From: Phocaeicola sp.
Lineage (GTDB): Bacteria; Bacteroidota; Bacteroidia; Bacteroidales; Bacteroidaceae
Assembly (NCBI GenBank): GCA_020026175.1
Contig: JAHHQV010000012.1
Span: forward strand, 1-57,153
Reading direction: 5' to 3'
DNA length: 57,153 nt
Shown here: positions 18,682-26,142 of the stretch, in pieces
How the letters are laid out: each line of letters opens with the position of its first letter
Position numbering within the stretch: the stretch's first letter is position 1
Made by a program: the position numbers and the translations under genes
The notes under the pieces: model-generated
Seen by the model: only the letters and a program-made list of their open reading frames with translations
Databases searched by the model: none
Told to the model about the DNA's origin: nothing

Positions 18682-19806
18682 TTAGTCGTTAAGCATCATA
18701 GGCATAAGAAGCATCAGCAAGTCTTCATTTTCGTCCTGTTCTTCTGGAACTATAAGTCCGGCTCTTGAAGGGTCAGCCAGTTCGATGATTATATTTTGTG
18801 CCGAAATATTGTTAAGTATTTCAATCAAGAAAGAAGACTTGAATCCGATGCTCATGTTTTTGCCTTCATATTGGCATACAAGTGTTTCTTCTGCAGAAGT
18901 AGAGAAGTCTATATCTTGAGCAGAAATCGTTATACGGTTTTCTTCCAGATGAAGCTTGATAAGGCTGCTTGCCTGAGAAGAGAAAACCGATACACGTTTC
19001 AGAGCACTTATGAAAGTTACTCTGTCTATCACGGCCTTGTGTGGATTGTTCTGAGGTATAACAGAATTATAGTTAGGGTATCTTCCTTCTATCAGTCGGC
19101 AACTCATCTGATAGTTTTCCATTGTGAATACTGCATTCTTGTCATCAAAGCTGATCTGCACATCACCTTGTTCCCTAGGAAGGATGTTCTTTAGTAGGTT
19201 GGCAGGCTTTTTAGGAAGAATAAATGCTGCCTTTTCTTCGCCTCTCGATGCATAAGACTTGTTTCTTACAAGTTTATGGCCGTCCGATGACACAAGAGTT
19301 ACATCCTGAGGTGTTATATCAAAATATATACCGTTCATGACAGGGCGCAGTTCATCGTCGGCTGTAGCAAACACACATCGGTTGATGCCTGCAAGCATGA
19401 CATCTGCAGCCATAGAGATATTTACAGTTCCCGATGTTTTCTGAGTAGGCAAAGGAAATTCGTCTCCATTTTGTGCAATCATCTTGTAATTACCATTTTG
19501 GTAGCTTACGGCTATTTCAAGATTGTCATGGTTAATATTGAAAGTCAATGGTTGTTCAGGATTCTCTTTTAGAGCTTCAAGAATAGTCTTTGAAGAAATG
19601 GCAAATTTACCCTCGCCGTCATATTCGTTTACTTCTATGCTGGTAGAAAGAGTTGTCTCACTATCGGATGCAGTCATGGTAAGCGTACCGTCCTGTAGCT
19701 TTATCAATATACAATCTAATATAGGAAGTGAGTTCTTTGAATTGATTACACGGCTTATAGCCTGGAGGTGGCTGAATAATGTAGTACTTGAAACTATAAA
19801 TTTCAT
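18682..19806 (-). CDS. dnaN: DNA polymerase III sliding clamp subunit beta
   Basis: DnaN forms the ring clamp that holds DNA polymerase III on DNA. Its 374 residues form three repeated clamp domains; it begins MKFIVSSTTLFSHLQAISRV and ends with the LLMLLMPMMLND tail, matching the usual C-terminal PM motif. It is the first gene of the reverse operon dnaN, exonuclease, coaBC, recN, rlmB and the pseudo-protease. A TAACTTTG -7 box lies at 19896-19903, giving a leader of about 85 bp. Confidence 0.97.
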   Translation of the reverse strand: MKFIVSSTTLFSHLQAISRVINSKNSLPILDCILIKLQDGTLTMTASDSETTLSTSIEVNEYDGEGKFAISSKTILEALKENPEQPLTFNINHDNLEIAVSYQNGNYKMIAQNGDEFPLPTQKTSGTVNISMAADVMLAGINRCVFATADDELRPVMNGIYFDITPQDVTLVSSDGHKLVRNKSYASRGEEKAAFILPKKPANLLKNILPREQGDVQISFDDKNAVFTMENYQMSCRLIEGRYPNYNSVIPQNNPHKAVIDRVTFISALKRVSVFSSQASSLIKLHLEENRITISAQDIDFSTSAEETLVCQYEGKNMSIGFKSSFLIEILNNISAQNIIIELADPSRAGLIVPEEQDENEDLLMLLMPMMLND

Positions 19807-20002
19807 GATTTATATATTTTATATTTTAAATTTTATATTTATATCTGTAAAAATCCTTTTCTTTAGTTATTCGAGATAAAGTTATTATTATTTGCCAAAG
19901 TTACAAAAAAGATTGCTTGCAGATAAAAAATATTCTCAAAAATTAGTTATCTATTTCAGAAAAGACTAATTTCGTAACCAAAATTAATTTGACAAAAATA
20001 AT

Positions 20003-20386
20003 ATGGAAATTACTGGAAAAATTATTGCAGTTTTAGAGCCTAGAGGTGGTGTATCTAAATCGGGCAACAACTGGAAGGTTCAAGAGTATGTTTTGGAAAC
20101 TCAAGAACAATATCCTAGAAAAATGTGTTTTGATGTTTTTGGAGAAGACAAGATTAATCAGTTTAATATTCAGGCAGGTGAAGAGTTGACCGTTTCATTC
20201 GATATTGACGCTCGTGAATGGCAGGGAAGATGGTTTAACAGTATACGTGCGTGGAAAGTTGATAGGGTAGCTCAGAACGCTTCGCAGCAGCAGGCTCCTG
20301 ATTATGGCTTCCCTCCTATGGGGGCAGCTCCAGTTCCACCAGCAGATTTTGCTGCAACCGATGATAAAGATGATCTTCCTTTCTGA
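20003..20386 (+). CDS. DUF3127 OB-fold-like protein
   Basis: A 127-residue protein starting MEITGKIIAVLEPRGGVSKSG, with KVQEYVLETQEQYPRKMCFDVFGEDKI read across 20073-20155. It fits the DUF3127 family of Bacteroidetes, which has an OB-like beta fold, and ends with an acidic tail (DDKDDLPF) like that of single-stranded DNA-binding proteins. The tail similarity and the location divergent from dnaN suggest a replication or repair role, as inference only. A strong hairpin follows at 20429. Confidence 0.85.
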   Translation: MEITGKIIAVLEPRGGVSKSGNNWKVQEYVLETQEQYPRKMCFDVFGEDKINQFNIQAGEELTVSFDIDAREWQGRWFNSIRAWKVDRVAQNASQQQAPDYGFPPMGAAPVPPADFAATDDKDDLPF

Positions 20387-20428
20387 TAAGATTTTATAGT
20401 TGTCTTTCTCCGAAAAAGATATAATGAC

Positions 20429-20485
20429 AAAAGAAAAATGCACTCTTGAATACTTTTTGTAAGTTTCAAGAGTGCATTTTCTTTT
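20429..20485. terminator. Bidirectional terminator between the DUF3127 gene and rho
   Basis: AAAATGCACTCTTGAA (20435-20450) pairs perfectly with its complement at 20465-20480, with A-rich and T-rich flanks on both sides. It ends just before the rho stop codon at 20488. Confidence 0.9.
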
Positions 20486-20487
20486 AT

Positions 20488-22605
20488 TTAAGAATTCATG
20501 CTCAGTAAGAATTCATCATTATCTTTAGTTTTTTCAAGTCGTTCTTTCACAAAGTCCATGGCTTCTATAGGATTCATGTCTGCAAGATATTTGCGTAGAA
20601 TCCACATTCTGTCCAAAGCAGTCTTATCAAGCAGCAAGTCGTCTCTTCTTGTACTTGATGCAACAATATTTACGGCAGGGAATATACGTTTGTTGCTCAA
20701 GTTTCTGTCAAGCTGAAGTTCCATATTACCTGTACCCTTGAATTCTTCAAATATAACTTCGTCCATCTTCGAGCCTGTATCTATAAGTGCTGTAGCGATA
20801 ATAGTAAGAGAACCTCCTCCTTCTATGTTTCTGGCTGCACCGAAGAAACGTTTTGGCTTATGAAGCGCATTGGCATCCACACCACCTGAAAGAACTTTTC
20901 CTGAGGCTGGCGATACAGTGTTGTATGCACGTGCCAGACGCGTTATAGAGTCTAGGAAAATCACTACGTCATGTCCGCTTTCCACCATTCGTTTAGCTTT
21001 TTCAAGCACTATTCCTGCTATTTTCACGTGACGTTCTGCTGGTTCGTCGAAAGTAGATGCTATGACTTCTGCCTTTACGCTGCAAGACATGTCTGTCACT
21101 TCCTCAGGTCTTTCATCTATCAAAAGCATAATCATATATACTTCAGGATGATTTTCGGCAATAGCATTTGCTATGTCTTTCATAAGTATGGTCTTACCTG
21201 TCTTAGGCTGTGCCACAATAAGTGCGCGTTGTCCTTTTCCTATAGGGGCAAACAAGTCTACTACTCTTGTTGAGATGTTGTCGTTTACCCCGTTGCAGAG
21301 TTTGAACTTTTCATCTGGGAATAGAGGAGTAAGATGTTCAAAAGGAATACGGTCTCTTACAAGGGCAGGGTCTGCGCCGTTTATCTTGTTGACCTTTACC
21401 AATGGAAAATATTTTTCACCTTCTTTCGGAGGACGGATGTTTCCTTCTACCACATCACCGGTCTTTAGTCCGAAAGACTTGATTTGCGATTGCGATACAT
21501 AAATGTCGTCTGGAGATGAAAGGTAGTTGTAGTCTGACGAACGTAAGAAACCATAACCGTCAGGCATTGTTTCCAGTACTCCTGAACCAACAATGATATC
21601 TTCAAAATCGTATATCTTTTCAGCAGGTTTAGGCTGTTGAGTTCCCGTTTCTTGCGTATTGTTTTGCGCCTGAATATTGTTGTCTATGTTTTGAGGTTCT
21701 TCTGGAACAGGAAGTTTTATCTGAGGGATAGCAGGCAACTGTATATTTTGTGATTGGTCAGAGTCAGCTTGCGCATTGTTATTAACATTGTTGCTTACAT
21801 TGTTATTGTTCGCATCATTGTTTGCGTTATTTTGTTGTTTGTTGTTCTGCTGCTTGTTATTCTGTTGTTTTCTGTTGTTGTTTTTTTTCTGTCTCAGCTG
21901 AAACTTGTTTTCGTTTTGCTTTTCATTTTGTGGTAAAATAGGAACTTCCATTTTGGTAGCTTCAAATTTACCTAAAAGTTCACTCGGAATTTCAAAGTTT
22001 TCAGAAGGGAGGTCTTCTATAGGTATGAAATCGTTTCCTTTAGAGAAATCTATTGGTGCCAAATCCATGTCATCATCATCTAGAAGTACAGGAACTGGAG
22101 CTTTCTTTTTTTCAACTTTCTTCTTAGAATCGGTATTGTCAGGCTCTTTCTTTATTTCTTTGTTATCTTCCTGCTCTTCTTTTTCTATAGTAGCCTTGTT
22201 TTTAGAACCTGGTTTTCTTCCTCTTTTAGCTTTAGGTTTTTCTTCAGTAGTTGCTTCTGGCGTTGCTGATGTTTCAGTCTCTATTCTTTTTATTCCTTCA
22301 GCATCGTTCGATAAGTCTTTTTTCTTCAGAATAGGAGTGTTGGTTTCCAGTTTAGTAGCTTTTTCTTTGTTTGCAGTATAAACTTTATCACTTTCTTTCT
22401 TTACGCTTATTCTAGCTCGTTTTTTAGTCTGACCTTCCTTCTTTTCTGTAGACTTTATAGAAGCACTTTTGATAGCCTGTTCATCTAGTATTTTATAAAC
22501 AAGCTCCTCTTTTTTCAGTGTGCTAGTCTTTTTCAACCCCAACTCTTTGGCTATTTGTTGAAGTTCAGACAGCTCTTTCTCGTTTAATTGAATAATATTA
22601 TACAT
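20488..22605 (-). CDS. rho: Transcription termination factor Rho with Asn/Gln-rich insert
   Basis: Rho is a hexameric RNA helicase that terminates transcription. The start MYNIIQLNEKELSELQQIAKELG is the normal Rho N-domain. An extended disordered segment follows (about residues 40-310), first Lys/Glu-rich and then Asn/Gln-rich, with runs like NNKQQNNKQQNN. The RNA-binding domain (LRSSDYNYL) and ATPase core are intact: Walker A QPKTGKT near 468, Walker B VVIFLDSITRLAR near 548, and the Q/R-loop regions. At 705 residues it is far longer than E. coli Rho (419). In Bacteroides thetaiotaomicron an insert of this kind has been linked to phase separation. ATG 22605 is chosen because it matches the N-domain, and the longer frame to 22650 adds only a hydrophobic leader. 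Confidence 0.96.
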   Translation of the reverse strand: MYNIIQLNEKELSELQQIAKELGLKKTSTLKKEELVYKILDEQAIKSASIKSTEKKEGQTKKRARISVKKESDKVYTANKEKATKLETNTPILKKKDLSNDAEGIKRIETETSATPEATTEEKPKAKRGRKPGSKNKATIEKEEQEDNKEIKKEPDNTDSKKKVEKKKAPVPVLLDDDDMDLAPIDFSKGNDFIPIEDLPSENFEIPSELLGKFEATKMEVPILPQNEKQNENKFQLRQKKNNNRKQQNNKQQNNKQQNNANNDANNNNVSNNVNNNAQADSDQSQNIQLPAIPQIKLPVPEEPQNIDNNIQAQNNTQETGTQQPKPAEKIYDFEDIIVGSGVLETMPDGYGFLRSSDYNYLSSPDDIYVSQSQIKSFGLKTGDVVEGNIRPPKEGEKYFPLVKVNKINGADPALVRDRIPFEHLTPLFPDEKFKLCNGVNDNISTRVVDLFAPIGKGQRALIVAQPKTGKTILMKDIANAIAENHPEVYMIMLLIDERPEEVTDMSCSVKAEVIASTFDEPAERHVKIAGIVLEKAKRMVESGHDVVIFLDSITRLARAYNTVSPASGKVLSGGVDANALHKPKRFFGAARNIEGGGSLTIIATALIDTGSKMDEVIFEEFKGTGNMELQLDRNLSNKRIFPAVNIVASSTRRDDLLLDKTALDRMWILRKYLADMNPIEAMDFVKERLEKTKDNDEFLLSMNS

Positions 22606-22953
22606 AAGAATTATGTGTGTATAAATGTTATAGTAATAAAGATATTCCAAGCAGTATTTATGTTCTTTCTTATTTTCTTCCGGTGATTTTTATATGATAA
22701 TATTAGGAAAGATAAAAGTAGGATTTACTGCATTGAAAAAATATTACTTTATAAGATAATTTGTTTTTTGTTTTTATAAGATATTGTATTAGCCGATTGC
22801 TTTTTGTCTTTCAGCTATCTTTTTCGACTACAAAAATAGTCATTTTTATCCTGTTTTCAAAGTTATATACCATTTTTTTCTCTTTAGGTCTGTATAAATT
22901 CATTATTTTGTATTACTTTAGCATTGTATAAACATATAAAATGATTCAAAGAC
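22606..22953. other. Divergent intergenic region of rho and ridA with a long rho leader
   Basis: This stretch of about 350 bp is AT-rich. It holds the rho promoter near 22831-22861 and therefore a leader of about 220 nt for rho. No ORF is supported. For ridA only a weak TACTTTAG near 22914 was seen. Confidence 0.55.
22831..22861 (-). promoter_or_regulatory. Promoter of rho
   Basis: The reverse strand has TTTG (22858-22861), 19 bp, then TATTTTTG (22831-22838). It matches the Bacteroidetes -33/-7 consensus and implies a 5' leader of about 220 nt, since the start codon is at 22605. Confidence 0.65.
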
Positions 22954-23331
22954 ATGAAAAAAGTTATTTTTACAGAAAAGGCTCCTGCAGCTATAGGACC
23001 TTATAGTCAGGCTATTGAAACCAATGGTATGATATTTATGTCAGGACAGATTCCTATCAATCCTGCTACTGGCGAACTTGTAGATGGTGGTATTACAGAA
23101 CAGACTACTCAGGTGTTCGAGAATATAAAGAATGTATTGGCAGAAGCTGGACTTACTACTGCAAACATTGTAAAGACAACAGTCTTCCTTGCCGATATGG
23201 CAATGTTTGCCGATATGAATGCTGTATATGCAAAATATTTTGCAAGTGATTTCCCAGCACGTTCGGCTGTAGCTGTAAAGGCTCTTCCTAAAGGAGCTTT
23301 AGTTGAGATAGAATGTATTGCTGTAAAGTAA
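22954..23331 (+). CDS. ridA: RidA family enamine/imine deaminase
   Basis: A 125-residue RidA (YjgF/YER057c/UK114) protein. It hydrolyses reactive enamines and imines formed by PLP enzymes, protecting other PLP enzymes from 2-aminoacrylate. Characteristic parts are APAAIGPYSQAIE at the N-terminus, MSGQIPINPATGEL, the arginine in FPARSAVAV and the C-terminal LPKGALVEIECIAVK. It is a single gene on the forward strand followed by a terminator. Confidence 0.95.
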   Translation: MKKVIFTEKAPAAIGPYSQAIETNGMIFMSGQIPINPATGELVDGGITEQTTQVFENIKNVLAEAGLTTANIVKTTVFLADMAMFADMNAVYAKYFASDFPARSAVAVKALPKGALVEIECIAVK

Positions 23332-23352
23332 ATCATCTTTCTGTATATAGAT

Positions 23353-23417
23353 AAAAAAAGCTATGTTACACACTTGTGCGGACAACTTTATGTTCAGAGA
23401 GTAACATGGCTTTTTTT
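23353..23417. terminator. Terminator between ridA and the channel gene
   Basis: AAAAAAGCTATGTTAC pairs with GTAACATGGCTTTTTT (one G-U pair). A-runs and T-runs on both sides allow it to serve ridA (+) and the channel gene (-). Confidence 0.8.
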
Positions 23418-23450
23418 ATTTGACAAGCATATTCTGAGTTTGGATGATGC

Positions 23451-24251
23451 TCAATGTTTGTTTTCTTTCTCCTTTTCCCTTTTCTCTTGCATCACACTTA
23501 TAAATGCCGAACTTATAATACCCGTAGGCACTGCAATCATGGCTATACCGATCATGCTTATAATACCTCCCATTATTCTGCCTATCATAGTAATAGGGTA
23601 TATGTCGCCATATCCTACTGTGGTAAATGTCACTGTTGCCCACCAGAATCCATCACCGATGTTTCTGAACACTTCAGGTTGCGCCTCCCTCTCGGCGTAA
23701 TATATAAGAATGGCCGAAAAACAAATCAATATGCCACATGCAGTATAAGCTACAAAAAGCTCTGTCTTGATTGATTTCAGTACATGCCCGATAAGCTGAA
23801 ACGAACGCGAGTACCTTATAAGTTTAAACACAATGAATATGTAGGGCAGTATAATCAGATGTATATGGTTTGTATTCCAGTAGAGGTAGGTGAGTATGAA
23901 TGGCAGCATAGCTACAAAATCCACCAGTCCATAAAACGAAAATATATACTTCACCCTTGCTTTCGATTTCTTTACATCTTCATATTTTGCTGGGGCAGAA
24001 TACAATCTTAGTATATATTCTATAAAAAATACAAATGAAGTGAAATAAGTAACAGAATTCAGTTGCTTGTGATAAGTGGAAAAATCATCAAAAGACCCTA
24101 ATATGACCGAGCCTACCGACATTAGAATACAGATAAATACAAAATAATATATAAGCCAGCTATATAGAATCTTCTGTATTCTCAGATATATTTTCATTTT
24201 TCTTATCTGAATGTTCGAAAATAAATTCTTCAGATTTTTCTTTTTTCCCAT
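23451..24251 (-). CDS. Voltage-gated-like potassium channel protein
   Basis: A 266-residue protein with six predicted membrane helices and the selectivity filter TTVGYGD, diagnostic of K+ channels, in the pore loop FWWATVTFTTVGYGD. The S4-like helix (FKLIRYSRSFQLIGHVLKSIK) has a few basic residues, fewer than in strong voltage sensors. A cytosolic basic tail ends the chain. It probably passes potassium across the inner membrane. It may share a transcript with the two genes upstream, though 125 bp separates them. Confidence 0.9.
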   Translation of the reverse strand: MGKKKNLKNLFSNIQIRKMKIYLRIQKILYSWLIYYFVFICILMSVGSVILGSFDDFSTYHKQLNSVTYFTSFVFFIEYILRLYSAPAKYEDVKKSKARVKYIFSFYGLVDFVAMLPFILTYLYWNTNHIHLIILPYIFIVFKLIRYSRSFQLIGHVLKSIKTELFVAYTACGILICFSAILIYYAEREAQPEVFRNIGDGFWWATVTFTTVGYGDIYPITMIGRIMGGIISMIGIAMIAVPTGIISSAFISVMQEKREKEKENKH

Positions 24252-24376
24252 ATACTTTTTCCCAATAATATAAAAAACTTTTCGTTTATATAAGTTCTCT
24301 GTTTATGTCAGTCTGTATCGTCTGCGCCCTATGCATACATTCTTTATATACTTCATCATTTTGTCCGCACATACCA

Positions 24377-25504
24377 TCAGTCTATCTCAAATTCCCTTTC
24401 TTTTCTTATTTTTTCTCTTTCTTCCGCTTCACGCAATTTCTTTTCTCTCATAAATCTGTAAATGCTGTCCATGCTTGTAGGTAATTCTTCCCTCATTTTT
24501 TCTTCCCTCATATTCAGCCTTTCTTTCTTTTCTTTCTCCTTTCGTGCTTTTATGGCAGCTTTCAGTTTTCTGTTTGTATTTCGCTTTACGCGTTTGGCTT
24601 TTCTTTCCTTGTCAGCTTTTATGTTTTCATTTTCAAGGTATATATCTATTAGTGAATCTTTTTTCAAAGCTATCACTTCTTCTATTTCTTCTCTTACCGA
24701 GTCTGGCAGTTCATCAAAAGGCACGAAATTTGATGAAGCCACATGCACACTGTCTCTAGTATTATAGTCGAAAACAGGTCCGTCCAGTCCCAAATAGAAA
24801 GTAGGCAATTTTAAACTGTCCGATAGGGTAGGCTGGTAGCTTCCATATTTCTTCCATGCATTTGCATGTTTTCTGTTATGTTGCAGCATCCTTCCTCTTT
24901 TTGTAAAATTATTATATATGAAACCTATTATGTCAAGGTTTCCTATAGCTATTCCCGCACCTCTCGTTCCCAAGCCGCTGCTTATCATTCCTGCCGATGG
25001 AGCAATGCTCAGTCCATAGTTTTCTTCAAATTCCCTGAAAGGGTTGAGTGTGAATGTCATCTTATATTCTTTCTTTCTTCCGAATACCATAACATCATAA
25101 ACAGGATTCTCTCCAAATTTAGTCCATATTGTATAGGGCAGCATTCTTATGTATCCTTCCCTTTTCCTTACCTTGGCAGTATCAGTAAGGTTTTTAGGTA
25201 TGGCAAAGTCTTTTTTGAATTTCATCCATGATTTTTCTATAGGAGATTCCATAGGCTTGTCGTTTTCTAACGACGGCATAAAGTCAAACTTGATTAGCTT
25301 TATAGCATCTTCGTTTATCTTTATATCTTCAATTTCTTTTTTCTTTGAAAAGTTGTGCTTCTGTTTCTTGTTGTCCAAAGAGTTTGTCTGAGCCAATACA
25401 TCATGCGATGTGATAAAAGAACATACTGCAATGATAGTCCACATCGGGATATAAAAAAAAATATCATTTTTAAAAAGTTGCGATATATATATACTCATAT
25501 TCAT
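24377..25504 (-). CDS. Bacteroidales envelope protein of unknown function (possibly DUF4858)
   Basis: A 375-residue protein. An N-terminal hydrophobic stretch (IPMWTIIAVCSFITSHDVLAQ) looks like a signal peptide with a late start, so the true start could be one of two nearby ATGs (25504 or 25498). The middle part, with MLPYTIWTKFGENPVYDVMV, is a conserved-looking block that I associate with DUF4858 from memory. The C-terminal 90 residues are almost entirely Lys, Arg and Glu and likely form a long charged helix. It lies 24 bp after the NlpC/P60 gene, suggesting a shared cell-wall context. No function can be given. Confidence 0.6.
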   Translation of the reverse strand: MNMSIYISQLFKNDIFFYIPMWTIIAVCSFITSHDVLAQTNSLDNKKQKHNFSKKKEIEDIKINEDAIKLIKFDFMPSLENDKPMESPIEKSWMKFKKDFAIPKNLTDTAKVRKREGYIRMLPYTIWTKFGENPVYDVMVFGRKKEYKMTFTLNPFREFEENYGLSIAPSAGMISSGLGTRGAGIAIGNLDIIGFIYNNFTKRGRMLQHNRKHANAWKKYGSYQPTLSDSLKLPTFYLGLDGPVFDYNTRDSVHVASSNFVPFDELPDSVREEIEEVIALKKDSLIDIYLENENIKADKERKAKRVKRNTNRKLKAAIKARKEKEKKERLNMREEKMREELPTSMDSIYRFMREKKLREAEEREKIRKEREFEID

Positions 25505-25528
25505 TTCCGACTCTTTGTTTTAAGTTTG

Positions 25529-26062
25529 TTATTCCACTCTTCCAGCTCCTAGCCAATGCTTTTCGTAGTAATATTCTTTCAGACTGCTCACAATCACTCC
25601 CGAGCTAGTGGAAGCATGTATAAACTTATTTTCTTTCAGATATATTCCTACGTGTGTTGCTCCTTTTCTTTTGCTTCCTCCATGAAAGAAAACCAGATCT
25701 CCTTCTTTCAGGTTTCTCTTGAATATGGATTTGCAGTTTTTGCTCCTTTGTTTTTCTGCCGATCTTTCCAGCTTTTGCTTATACACGTTTTTGTATATAG
25801 CCGATGTAAGGCCCGAACAATCTGTGCCTTTCCTCGAATTTCCTCCGTATCTATAAGGTGTTCCAATCCATTTCGATGCTTCTATATATAGCTTGTGATT
25901 ATCTTTTAAGGCAATGTCCATATCCAGCTTTATTGCAGCTATCGCTATTTCTCTTATGTTGGTGTTAACTCTTTTGCTGGTGCCGCATGATGACATTGTC
26001 AGTGCTGCCGACATACACAATAATAATGTACGCAAGATATATTTTAATCCTTTGCTTGTCAT
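25529..26062 (-). CDS. NlpC/P60 family cell-wall peptidase lipoprotein
   Basis: A 177-residue lipoprotein, signal MTSKGLKYILRTLLLCMSAALTM then SSC lipobox. The papain-like NlpC/P60 domain has YRYGGNSRKGTDCSGLT with the catalytic Cys, THVGIYL with the catalytic His, and FIHAS near the third polar residue. It likely cleaves peptide stems of peptidoglycan at the outer membrane or in the periplasm. All key residues are present. Confidence 0.92.
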   Translation of the reverse strand: MTSKGLKYILRTLLLCMSAALTMSSCGTSKRVNTNIREIAIAAIKLDMDIALKDNHKLYIEASKWIGTPYRYGGNSRKGTDCSGLTSAIYKNVYKQKLERSAEKQRSKNCKSIFKRNLKEGDLVFFHGGSKRKGATHVGIYLKENKFIHASTSSGVIVSSLKEYYYEKHWLGAGRVE

Positions 26063-26084
26063 GTCATAATGATAATAAATTAAT

Positions 26085-26125
26085 ATAACATTAATGCAGC
26101 TTGTGTGTCACTGCATTAATGTTAT
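26085..26125 (-). terminator. Terminator of the ftsK-lolA-trxB-M16 operon
   Basis: ATAACATTAATGCAG (26085-26099) is perfectly complementary to 26111-26125 with an 11-base loop, 18 bp past the M16 gene stop. The T-rich tail on the reverse strand is weak. Confidence 0.65.
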
Positions 26126-26142
26126 CATTATTTTCTAGCCTG

